Below, piece by piece: positions 8,435 to 14,914 of a DNA stretch of 45,743 nt. The position numbers and the translations under genes were made by a program. How positions within the stretch are numbered: position 1 is the first letter of the stretch; each line of letters starts with the position of its first letter. A model generated the notes under the pieces. The model did no database searches. It was not told the origin of the DNA and was given only the letters and a program-made list of their open reading frames with translations. The DNA is from CALNYS01 sp964639935 (GTDB lineage Bacteria; Planctomycetota; Phycisphaerae; Phycisphaerales; UBA1924), in assembly GCA_964639935.1 (NCBI GenBank), contig CAZXGT010000008.1:1-45743 (forward strand), given 5' to 3'.

Positions 8435-9838
8435 ATGATCCGCCTGCTCACGATCGCGTTCCTGACGCTTTTGACGACGCTTGCTGCGCCTGCGCCGGCG
8501 CAGGACGCCCCGGTCCCGGAGGTCTGGACGGGTTCGGCGCGGTTGCCCGGCGGGGCTGAGCTCGCCTTCACGCTCACGATCACGCGGGGCGAGACGCCCA
8601 GCGCCACGATCGATATCCCCTCGCAGGGCGCGATCGGCGTTCCGATTCAGGTGGAGTCGATCGACGGGAACTCCTACGTGCTTCGGATCCCGCCGCCGGC
8701 CAACGCGGAGATCGCGGGGACGGTCAACGATCAGGGCGACCTGGCGGGCGTGCTCCGGCAGGCGGGGATGGAGTTCCCCTTCAAGCTCGAGCGGTCCTCG
8801 GCTGAGGAGGCGGGACCGAAGCGTCCGCAGACGCCAAGGCCGCCCTTCCCGTATGACGCGGTCGAGGTGGCGTTCGAGAACCCCGAGGCCGAGGGCGTGA
8901 CGCTCGCGGGGACGCTGACGATCCCCGAGGGCGAGGGGCCGTTCCCGGCGATCGTGACGGCGACCGGGTCGGGCCCGCAGGACCGTGACGAGACGCTGAT
9001 GGGCCACAAGCCCTTCGCGGTGATCGCGGACTTCCTCGCGCGTCGCGGCGTCGCGACGCTGCGCGTCGACGATCGCGGCGTCGGCGAATCCACCGGCGAT
9101 TTTCAGGCGGCGACCACCGATGACTTCGCCTCCGACGCCCGCGCCGCCGTGCGGTTCCTCACCGATCGCGGCGAGATCGACGCGGATCGCATCGGGATCC
9201 TCGGGCACTCCGAGGGTGGGCTTGTCGCGCCGATGGCGGCGGTCGCGAGCGAGGACGTGGCGTTCGTGATCCTGCTCGCGGGAACCGCGGTCGACGGCGG
9301 CGAGATCCTCGTCAGCCAGCAGGGGGCGATCACGCGCGGGATGGGGGCGCCCGAGGAGGCGGTCGCGACGGTGCGGGAGAACATGCGGGCGATGGTCGAC
9401 GCGCTGCGCGCCGGCGACGACTCGGAGGCGATCGAGGCGCTCACCCGCGTGCTCGCGGCGCAGAACCCCGGCGCCGGCCCCGAGCAGGTGGACCAGATCG
9501 TCGAGAGCCAGCGCGGGTTCTTTCTCTCGCCCTGGATGAAGCGGTTCGTAGAGCTCGACCCGGCGTCATTTCTGACCCGCATCGATGTGCCGGTGCTCGC
9601 GCTCTTTGGCGAGCGCGATGTTCAGGTGCTGCCCGAGCTGAACACGGGGCCGCTCGAGGCCGCACTGGCGTCGGCCCCGACGGACGACGTGACGATCCTC
9701 GTGCTCGATGGGCACAACCACCTCTTCCAGCGGGCGACGACGGGCATGTCCTTTGAGTACGCGCAGATTGAAGAGACGATGTCCGAGAAGACGCTCGAGA
9801 TCATCGCGTCGTGGATCACCTCGCGCTTCGGTCGATGA
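8435..9838 (+). CDS. Secreted alpha/beta hydrolase (esterase or serine peptidase type)
   Basis: The 467-residue protein starts with a signal peptide ending near APAPAQDAP. Residues ~25-130 form a beta-rich domain of the kind found ahead of many exported esterases. An alpha/beta-hydrolase domain follows. Its oxyanion region is TGSGPQDRDE, and the nucleophile elbow GHSEGGLVAPM is near residue 259. The acid is probably the Asp of LFGERDVQV and the histidine that of LDGHNHLF. The family acts on esters or on short peptides in the periplasm; the substrate cannot be deduced. GGAGG precedes the ATG at a suitable distance. It lies 27 bases after the PH-domain gene on the same strand. Confidence 0.88.
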   Translation: MIRLLTIAFLTLLTTLAAPAPAQDAPVPEVWTGSARLPGGAELAFTLTITRGETPSATIDIPSQGAIGVPIQVESIDGNSYVLRIPPPANAEIAGTVNDQGDLAGVLRQAGMEFPFKLERSSAEEAGPKRPQTPRPPFPYDAVEVAFENPEAEGVTLAGTLTIPEGEGPFPAIVTATGSGPQDRDETLMGHKPFAVIADFLARRGVATLRVDDRGVGESTGDFQAATTDDFASDARAAVRFLTDRGEIDADRIGILGHSEGGLVAPMAAVASEDVAFVILLAGTAVDGGEILVSQQGAITRGMGAPEEAVATVRENMRAMVDALRAGDDSEAIEALTRVLAAQNPGAGPEQVDQIVESQRGFFLSPWMKRFVELDPASFLTRIDVPVLALFGERDVQVLPELNTGPLEAALASAPTDDVTILVLDGHNHLFQRATTGMSFEYAQIEETMSEKTLEIIASWITSRFGR

Positions 9839-9871
9839 CCGCCGTTTCACCGGAGCCGTCCGCGGGCGCGG

Positions 9872-9877
9872 TATCCT
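9872..9877 (+). promoter_or_regulatory. Leaderless-type -10 box before the phosphoglycerate mutase-like gene
   Basis: TATCCT, seven bases, then GTG at 9885. There is no Shine-Dalgarno sequence, so initiation at the transcript end is the simplest reading. Confidence 0.45.
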
Positions 9878-9884
9878 GACGCCT

Positions 9885-11036
9885 GTGAAGTACGCCGTGG
9901 TCATCATCAGTGGGCTCGCGGGGCGCGCGAGCGAGGATCTCGCGGGCGAGACGGCGCTCGAGTCGGCCGACGCGCCGCGCCTGCGCGAGCTGGCGGCGAG
10001 CGGTCGCGTCGGCGGCGTGGTGACGCTCCCGCCGGGGGCGGCCGAGTCGACGTCGGTGGCGCTCGCGTCGCTGCTCGGGGTCGACACGAGCCGGACGCCG
10101 ACGCCCGCCGGGCCGCTTCTGGCCAGAACGCTCGGGCTGACGGCGGGCGCGGAAGACGCGGTCTTCTGGCGGCTCACGCTGCGCTCGGCCTCGTCGCCCG
10201 GCGCGACGCTGCCGCGAGAGGCGGTTCCCTCGCGGGAGGAGACGGATCGGTTGATCGGCGCGCTCGAGGAGCCGGCCGGGCCCGCGGGCGTGAGCCTTCG
10301 CGCGGGCGGCCCGGGGTGGGGCGTTGGCGCGACGCGGGACGAGCACGAGCGGCGCGTTCAGGCGTTTCTCGACGCCGCCTCGGGCGCGCTGACCGATCAT
10401 GACGTCAACGGCGGGCGTCGCGACGCCGGTCTTCCGGCGATCGACCACCCGCTGCTCGATGAGCCGGGAGCGGCGGTCGAGCTCGAGGCCTTCGCGTCGC
10501 GTCACGGCGTCGCCGGGGCGCTGGCGAGCGCCGACGCGACGGCGCTGTCGCTCGCTGAGGCGTTGGGGATCGAAACGCAGCGGATCGACGACGAACCGGA
10601 ACGCGAGATCTCCGCGCTCGCCGAGGCGGCGATCCGCGCGCTCGATCGGCGCGACGTCGCCCTTGTTCGCACGACGCATTCGCGCCGGCTTCGCGACCTC
10701 GGAGACGATGTCGGGCTCGCGGCGCACCTCGCCGAGGTCGACAAGGGGCTCATCGGCCCCCTCGTCGATCGGCTCGCGCAAGAGGGCAGCGCCGAGGCGG
10801 GCGGCGGCGGCTGGCGCCTGCTCGTGGCGGGCGATCTGGGCGCCGATCCACACGAGACCCCGGCGCCGTTCCTGCTCGCGGGGGACTGGGTGCGCTCGAT
10901 CGTCGAGCGGCCCTTCACGGAGGCGGGCGCGGCCGAGAGCGATCTGATCGTCGACCCGGGCTGCGACCTGATGGAATACGCCTTGCGAAGCGGGCTCAAG
11001 AGCGCGATGACCCCCCGCGGGGCCCGCGAAGCATGA
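9885..11036 (+). CDS. Archaeal-type phosphoglycerate mutase (ApgM)-like protein, catalytic residues degenerate
   Basis: The 383-residue protein aligns over its length with cofactor-independent phosphoglycerate mutases of the archaeal type, alkaline-phosphatase superfamily. It begins KYAVVIISGLAGRASEDL, where the family has a D-G motif whose Asp binds metal; here the Asp is Ser. The nucleophile region (family G-S-D-V-A-x-L-S-L-L-G) reads STSVALASLLGVD. The late metal motif G-D-H reads AGDLGADPHETPAP, keeping Asp but not the first His. The middle Asp/His motif (D-E-A-x-H in the family) reads HSRRLRDLGDD. These changes suggest a protein that has kept the fold but lost or altered catalysis. The GTG start has a -10 box seven bases upstream. 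A regulatory or structural role is inference only. Confidence 0.7.
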   Translation: MKYAVVIISGLAGRASEDLAGETALESADAPRLRELAASGRVGGVVTLPPGAAESTSVALASLLGVDTSRTPTPAGPLLARTLGLTAGAEDAVFWRLTLRSASSPGATLPREAVPSREETDRLIGALEEPAGPAGVSLRAGGPGWGVGATRDEHERRVQAFLDAASGALTDHDVNGGRRDAGLPAIDHPLLDEPGAAVELEAFASRHGVAGALASADATALSLAEALGIETQRIDDEPEREISALAEAAIRALDRRDVALVRTTHSRRLRDLGDDVGLAAHLAEVDKGLIGPLVDRLAQEGSAEAGGGGWRLLVAGDLGADPHETPAPFLLAGDWVRSIVERPFTEAGAAESDLIVDPGCDLMEYALRSGLKSAMTPRGAREA

Positions 11037-11055
11037 TGGAAACGGACCCCCGATC

Positions 11056-11781
11056 ATGACGACTCCCGACGAACAGACCCCCCGCGATCCCGGCGACGAG
11101 CACATCCCGATCGAGCCCTCTCAGAAGCGGGCGTCCGAGCCCGGGCCCGAGAGCGGTCCCGCGCGGCGCCCGGTCCCGCCGAAAGACTCGGTGACGGAGG
11201 GGATGACCGAAGCCGAGCTCGAGCGGATCGAGCGCGAGAGCGAGCCGCCGCCGAGGAAGCCGCGGGTGAGGAGCGCGAGCGCCGAAGGCGAGATCCCGAA
11301 GAACGCGCTGGGCGCGCCGGGACGTCTCGGTTGGCGGTTCCCCGCCGGGGCGGGCGTGATGGCGATCGTCGCGGCCGTGGTGCTGGCCTGGATCTACGCG
11401 CCGGCGGACACGTCGGGGTGGCGCGCGGCGCTCAAGCAGCTCATCGACGCGCCGCTCTACGCCTGGGTGGGCGTCGGCGCGGTGCTCGTTGCAGCGCACC
11501 TCCAGAGCCGGCCCTTCGGCGGGATCCACCTGGTCCTCGCGCGGATGACGCTCGCGGTGGGCGTCTTCGCCCTGCTCTGGCAGCTCGCGAAGCTGCTCGT
11601 GGTGGAGCAGGAACTCGCCCCGGCGCTCCGCTGGCCGCTCGCGGCGATCCCCGGCGCGTTCCTCTACTTCTTCTGGACCATGTACGCCTACCGCCTCAAC
11701 CGCGAAGGGGCCGCGATGATCGGCGCCCTGCACCTCGCGGCGTGGTTCGTCCTGTTCCTCTTCCGGCTGGTCGCGGCATGA
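11056..11781 (+). CDS. Hypothetical integral membrane protein
   Basis: I do not recognise this 241-residue protein. The first ~95 residues are polar and probably disordered, rich in Pro, Glu, Arg and Ser, including TEAELERIERESEPPPRKPR. They are followed by four predicted membrane segments at about 98-116, 135-152, 160-180 and 190-208, and a last hydrophobic stretch at about 218-238 (HLAAWFVLFLFRLVAA). No catalytic or binding motif is visible. Its TGA overlaps the ATG of the aminotransferase gene (ATGA at 11778-11781), and it follows the phosphoglycerate mutase-like gene by 19 bases, so the three genes are likely one transcription unit. Confidence 0.7.
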   Translation: MTTPDEQTPRDPGDEHIPIEPSQKRASEPGPESGPARRPVPPKDSVTEGMTEAELERIERESEPPPRKPRVRSASAEGEIPKNALGAPGRLGWRFPAGAGVMAIVAAVVLAWIYAPADTSGWRAALKQLIDAPLYAWVGVGAVLVAAHLQSRPFGGIHLVLARMTLAVGVFALLWQLAKLLVVEQELAPALRWPLAAIPGAFLYFFWTMYAYRLNREGAAMIGALHLAAWFVLFLFRLVAA

Positions 11782-12671
11782 GTGAAGCGGGCGTCGGGAT
11801 CGTTTGGATCAATGGCGAGTTCGTCGAACGCGGCGCGGCTCGCGTCAGCGCGATGGACGCGGGGCTCCAGCACGCGGTCGGGCTCTTTGAAACGATGCTC
11901 GCGGTGGGGGGGGAGACGATCGATCTCGCCCGCCATCTGGAGCGCCTGCGCGACTCGGCTGCGCGGCTGCGGCTCAGCGACGACCTGCGGGCCCCGGCGC
12001 TCGCCGACGCGGTCGACGCGGTCGTCGAACGGGCGCGCCTCGAGCACGCCCGCGTGCGGCTGACGGTCACGGGCGGCGATCTGAACCTGCTCGCGGCGGG
12101 CGAGGGGCCCGCCGATCCGACGATCATCATCGACGCCCGCCCCGCCACCGCCTACCCGGAGCCGATGTACGAGCAGGGCGTGACGCTGACGATCGCCGAC
12201 CGGCGCGACAACCCGCTCGATCCCTTCGCGGGGCACAAGACGCTCAACTACTGGCCGCGCCTGGCGGAGCTGCAGAGGGCGTCGGCCAAGGGCGCGGCCG
12301 AGGCGGTGACGCTCCAGGTGTCCAACCACCTCGCGGGCGGGTGCGTCTCGAACCTCTTTTTGGTGAGGGACGGCGAGGTCTTCACGCCCACCGCGCGCGG
12401 GGAGGAGGAGCCCGGCGCGATCGCGAGCCCGGTGCTGCCCGGGATCACCCGCTCCCGGATCCTCGAGTGGGCGGGCGATCAGGACCGCGTCGCCACGCCG
12501 AAGCTGCTGACGATCGACGATCTGCTCGACGCCGACGAGGCGTTCTTGACCAACTCGAGCTGGGGCGTGCTGCCCGTGCGTCAGGTGGAGCAGAAGCAGA
12601 TCGGGAGCGGCGAGCCCGGGCCGGTCGCCGTGGCGATGCTCGAGCGCTGGCGCCAGAGCTGGGCGGGCTAG
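11778..12671 (+). CDS. PLP-dependent class IV aminotransferase
   Basis: The 297-residue protein is a fold-type IV PLP enzyme, a group that includes branched-chain aminotransferase, D-amino-acid transaminase and aminodeoxychorismate lyase. The N-terminus WINGEFVERGAARVSAMDAGL and the LFETM motif match the family. The PLP lysine is K154 in GHKTLNYWPRL. The phosphate-binding segments are SNLFLVRDGEV and LPGITRSRIL. The exact reaction cannot be settled from sequence; the HKTLNY form and moderate length leave branched-chain aminotransferase-like and 4-amino-4-deoxychorismate lyase-like functions both open. Translation is probably coupled to the upstream membrane protein. The stop codon shares CTAG with the convergent gene on the minus strand. 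Confidence 0.88.
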   Translation: MSEAGVGIVWINGEFVERGAARVSAMDAGLQHAVGLFETMLAVGGETIDLARHLERLRDSAARLRLSDDLRAPALADAVDAVVERARLEHARVRLTVTGGDLNLLAAGEGPADPTIIIDARPATAYPEPMYEQGVTLTIADRRDNPLDPFAGHKTLNYWPRLAELQRASAKGAAEAVTLQVSNHLAGGCVSNLFLVRDGEVFTPTARGEEEPGAIASPVLPGITRSRILEWAGDQDRVATPKLLTIDDLLDADEAFLTNSSWGVLPVRQVEQKQIGSGEPGPVAVAMLERWRQSWAG

Positions 12672-12982
12672 CGCCGGGCGCTCTCGCCCGGGGGGATGAC
12701 GCGCACGTTTTCGCGCTCGTTTTCGAAGGGCTCGCGTTGCGAGCCGCTCCCGAAGAGACCGCGCAGCCCGGCGGAGATCTTCCCGATGATCGCGAAGATC
12801 AGGAACAGCGCGATAAACAGGAGCGCGATCGGGATCACGATCACGAGGAGCACAACGAGAAAGACGGTCCAGGCCGCCATGATCGCGGCCCGGACCGCCA
12901 CATTGTCGCTTCGGGGCTGGGCCCGGCGCCAGACGTCGCCGGGGCGGGCGCCCCGAGTGAACTGGTAGACGTAGCGTCTCAC
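12668..12982 (-). CDS. Small two-helix membrane protein, hypothetical
   Basis: The 104-residue protein has a basic N-terminus (RRYVYQFTRGARPGDVWRR), a long hydrophobic region at about 33-68 that could make two closely spaced membrane helices, and a polar, charged C-terminus. I do not recognise a family. The start is GTG at 12982, and a TACAAT lies exactly six bases upstream, so a leaderless transcript is likely. The stop overlaps the aminotransferase stop in the palindrome CTAG (12668-12671). Strong G/C third positions support it being a real gene despite its size. Confidence 0.65.
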   Translation of the reverse strand: MRRYVYQFTRGARPGDVWRRAQPRSDNVAVRAAIMAAWTVFLVVLLVIVIPIALLFIALFLIFAIIGKISAGLRGLFGSGSQREPFENERENVRVIPPGESARR

Positions 12983-12988
12983 GCCCGG

Positions 12989-12994
12989 ATTGTA
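12989..12994 (-). promoter_or_regulatory. Leaderless-type -10 box before the 104-aa gene
   Basis: Minus strand TACAAT (12994-12989, five of six bases of TATAAT), six bases, then GTG at 12982. No ribosome-binding site is visible. Confidence 0.5.
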
Positions 12995-13028
12995 GGACGC
13001 GAAGCCACGTCGATTTCAGGCATCGGGA

Positions 13029-13712
13029 TCAGCGGCGACGACGCACGCCCGCGAGCCCGGCGAGCCCGGCAAAGGCCATCGCGCCGGCGCCCGGGAGCGG
13101 AACGACGATGAGCTGGTCCTGGCCGTCCTGGCTGACCAGCGCCCTGAGGTTGGCCTCGGCGCCGCTGGCGTCCGTTGCGGCGTTGAAGAACTCGGTGAGA
13201 AGGCTCGCGTTGAAGCCGGAAACGAGCTGGAAGTCACCGGAGCCGGCGTCCAGGCCGCTCGCGCTGTCGTAGACGATCTCCCAGACCGCGACCTGGAAGG
13301 CAGCGGCGCGGTTCTGAAGCGCGGTGCTGCTGAAGGCGTTGTCGGCCTGCGACCGCTCATAGGCGTAGAGCCTCGCGAGCATCTGCGCGGCGACGGCGCC
13401 CATCGCGTTCCCGGGCTGGGGAGCGTCCTTCGGGTCCATCACCGTGTACGGGGTCATGCTGCTGGTGGTGGTCTGCGTCAGATCCGTGCAGTAGGTCAGG
13501 ATCTGGCTCGCGAGGTTGAAGCCCGTGCCGTCGTTGGCGACGTTGTGAAGCAACTGGCCGGCCCGGACGTTGTAGCGGTTTCCCTCGAGTTCAACCGCGA
13601 TGTTTTTCGCGATCGCGCTGCCGGTGAACGCAAGGTCCACTGTTCCCGCGATAGCGAGGCTTGAGCCGGAAAGGCTCAGCGCAGCCACAGCGATCATGCG
13701 TGACGTGTTCAT
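13029..13712 (-). CDS. Secreted protein with thioester-like Cys/Gln motifs and C-terminal sorting signal (copy 1)
   Basis: The 227-residue protein has a signal peptide (MNTSRMIAVAALSLSGSSLA then IAG) and ends in a PEP-CTERM-like tail: VPLPGAGAMAFAGLAGLAG followed by RRRR, typical of Phycisphaerae exported proteins. The mature part has a single cysteine, C75, in ILTYCTDL, and Q140 in AAFQVAVWEIVYD. This pair ([YFL]C and Q-x-A-[IV]-W) matches the signature of TQXA/thioester domains, in which Cys and Gln form an internal thioester used for covalent surface attachment. That function is inference. The ATG at 13712 is preceded by GAGGGAC; a second Met five codons upstream is less likely. The gene is a tandem paralogue of 13967-14686. 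Confidence 0.8.
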   Translation of the reverse strand: MNTSRMIAVAALSLSGSSLAIAGTVDLAFTGSAIAKNIAVELEGNRYNVRAGQLLHNVANDGTGFNLASQILTYCTDLTQTTTSSMTPYTVMDPKDAPQPGNAMGAVAAQMLARLYAYERSQADNAFSSTALQNRAAAFQVAVWEIVYDSASGLDAGSGDFQLVSGFNASLLTEFFNAATDASGAEANLRALVSQDGQDQLIVVPLPGAGAMAFAGLAGLAGVRRRR

Positions 13713-13775
13713 GTTTCTGTCCCTCATTTCAGACTGTCGTGACGTGTTTCGCCCGCAACGCTGCGAAGCGAAGAG

Positions 13776-13803
13776 GCAATATGCCGTAATGGAACATTGC
13801 CAA
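13776..13803 (-). promoter_or_regulatory. Candidate promoter of secreted protein copy 1, with AT-rich upstream region
   Basis: Minus strand TTGGCA (13803-13798), 16-base spacer, TATTGC (13781-13776). The leader would be about 57 bases. Directly upstream (13804-13858) is an unusually A+T-rich block that includes a run of seven A and a small inverted repeat TAGAGG-GTATT-CCTCTA (13814-13830); it could act as an UP element. Confidence 0.4.
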
Positions 13804-13901
13804 GCAAGGAAAATAGAGGGTATTCCTCTAAAAAAAACAAACATGTAAAAGTGGGTAAGAAGAAGTCGGGGCGGGGGTGGTCAACGCCGCTTCCGGGCAT
13901 G

Positions 13902-13934
13902 AAAAAGGGTCGCGCCGAGTCTTCGGCGCGACCC
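13902..13934 (-). terminator. Rho-independent terminator of secreted protein copy 2
   Basis: A perfect 12-bp stem, GGGTCGCGCCGA / TCGGCGCGACCC (13907-13918 and 13923-13934), with a 4-base loop, is followed on the minus strand by TTTTT (13906-13902). It lies 32 bases past the stop of the 13967-14686 gene, so the two paralogues are transcribed separately. Confidence 0.9.
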
Positions 13935-13966
13935 CTGAGAGAGCCGTGGAAGGAGCGGAGGCCGAA

Positions 13967-14686
13967 TCAGCGCCGGCGACGCGTGCCCGCGAGGCCCGCG
14001 AGCCCGGCGAGACCCATCGCGGCGGCGCCGGGGAGCGGAACAACCGCCATCTCGATGAGCTGATCCTGGACGCCGTCGTTGACAAGGGCGTAGAGGCCGG
14101 TCTGTTCGGCGCCGAGGCCGATGGTCCCGATCGCGTCAAAGAGGGTCTCGAGATGCCCCAGGACCGCGCTCGAGAGGCTCGATCCGTTGGTCTTGTAGGC
14201 CTCGAAGTCGCCGCTCTCGACGTCGAGCGACGAGCGGCCGTTGCTGGAATCGAAGTCGTAGACGATCTCCCAGATCGCGACCTGGAAGGCGGCGGCGAAG
14301 TCACGGTCCGCGCTCCCGTCGGTGTGCGCGCCCGCGGCGAAGACGTAGATATCGCTCAGGGCGTCGGCCCGCGCCTGTCCCATCGCCGGCGAGGGTGCGT
14401 CGGCGGTGTTGACGAGATCGAAGCGATTGGTGTTCTTCGAGGTGTTCTCGAGCAGGTCGGTGCAGTAGGTGATGAGCGTCCCGCTCAGGCCCGCGGCGCG
14501 GCCCGTACCGTTTGAGAACTCATGCTTGAGCTGTCCGGCGAACACGTTCTGGGTCTCACCGTTGAGATCGAACTTCACGTTGCGACCCTTGCCGGTGGAG
14601 ACGAACTTCAGGTCGACCGAATCGGCGAGCGCGACGCTTCCGCCGGCGAGGGCGGCGATGACGGCAAAGGCGGCGTTGATCTTCAT
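13967..14686 (-). CDS. Secreted protein with thioester-like Cys/Gln motifs and C-terminal sorting signal (copy 2)
   Basis: This 239-residue paralogue of the 13029-13712 protein has a signal peptide (MKINAAFAVIAALAGGSVAL then AD) and the tail VPLPGAAAMGLAGLAGLAG plus RRRR. Its only cysteine is C75 in LITYCTDL, the same residue number as in copy 1, and Q135 lies in AAFQVAIWEIVYD. Shared blocks also include VFAGQLKHEF and SGDFEAY. As with copy 1 the Cys/Gln pair fits a thioester domain of the TQXA type. The tail should be recognised by an exosortase-like system, none of which is encoded in this window. AGAGGAAG precedes the ATG at 14686. It has its own terminator and faces dnaE divergently. Confidence 0.82.
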   Translation of the reverse strand: MKINAAFAVIAALAGGSVALADSVDLKFVSTGKGRNVKFDLNGETQNVFAGQLKHEFSNGTGRAAGLSGTLITYCTDLLENTSKNTNRFDLVNTADAPSPAMGQARADALSDIYVFAAGAHTDGSADRDFAAAFQVAIWEIVYDFDSSNGRSSLDVESGDFEAYKTNGSSLSSAVLGHLETLFDAIGTIGLGAEQTGLYALVNDGVQDQLIEMAVVPLPGAAAMGLAGLAGLAGTRRRR

Positions 14687-14914
14687 GGGGGCTTCCTCTC
14701 TTGAGCTATGACTCTCTGTACGAGCCCGGGGTGTGGGCACGGCTCAAGAAGAGCACAGATCCCGGGGGGCGTCCAATCCAAATCCATTTATTGCAGTGAC
14801 TTATGCTAATCAAACGGGTTGTGAGGCCGGATCTCAACGGGGGCCAGAGGGATCGCTCGGCTATCGGTCCCGGCGCGGGTATCCTGCTCGGATCCCGCAC
14901 GTCAGGAGGACGCC
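14687..14914. promoter_or_regulatory. Divergent promoter region between secreted protein copy 2 and dnaE
   Basis: A 228-bp spacer with an A+T-rich island at about 14774-14815. On the minus strand, TTGATT (14813-14808), a short 15-base spacer and TG-C-AATAAA (-10 at 14792-14787) form a plausible extended -10 promoter for the secreted-protein gene. On the plus strand TATCCT (14880-14885) could be the -10 for dnaE, giving a leader of roughly 25 bases that carries AGGAGG. Neither promoter has a consensus -35. Confidence 0.4.

Noticed and set aside
13814..13837. Hairpin TAGAGG-GTATT-CCTCTA next to seven A, considered as a terminator.
   Set aside because: On the minus strand the long T run precedes rather than follows the stem; on the plus strand A follows. 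The nearby 13902-13934 hairpin is a far better terminator.
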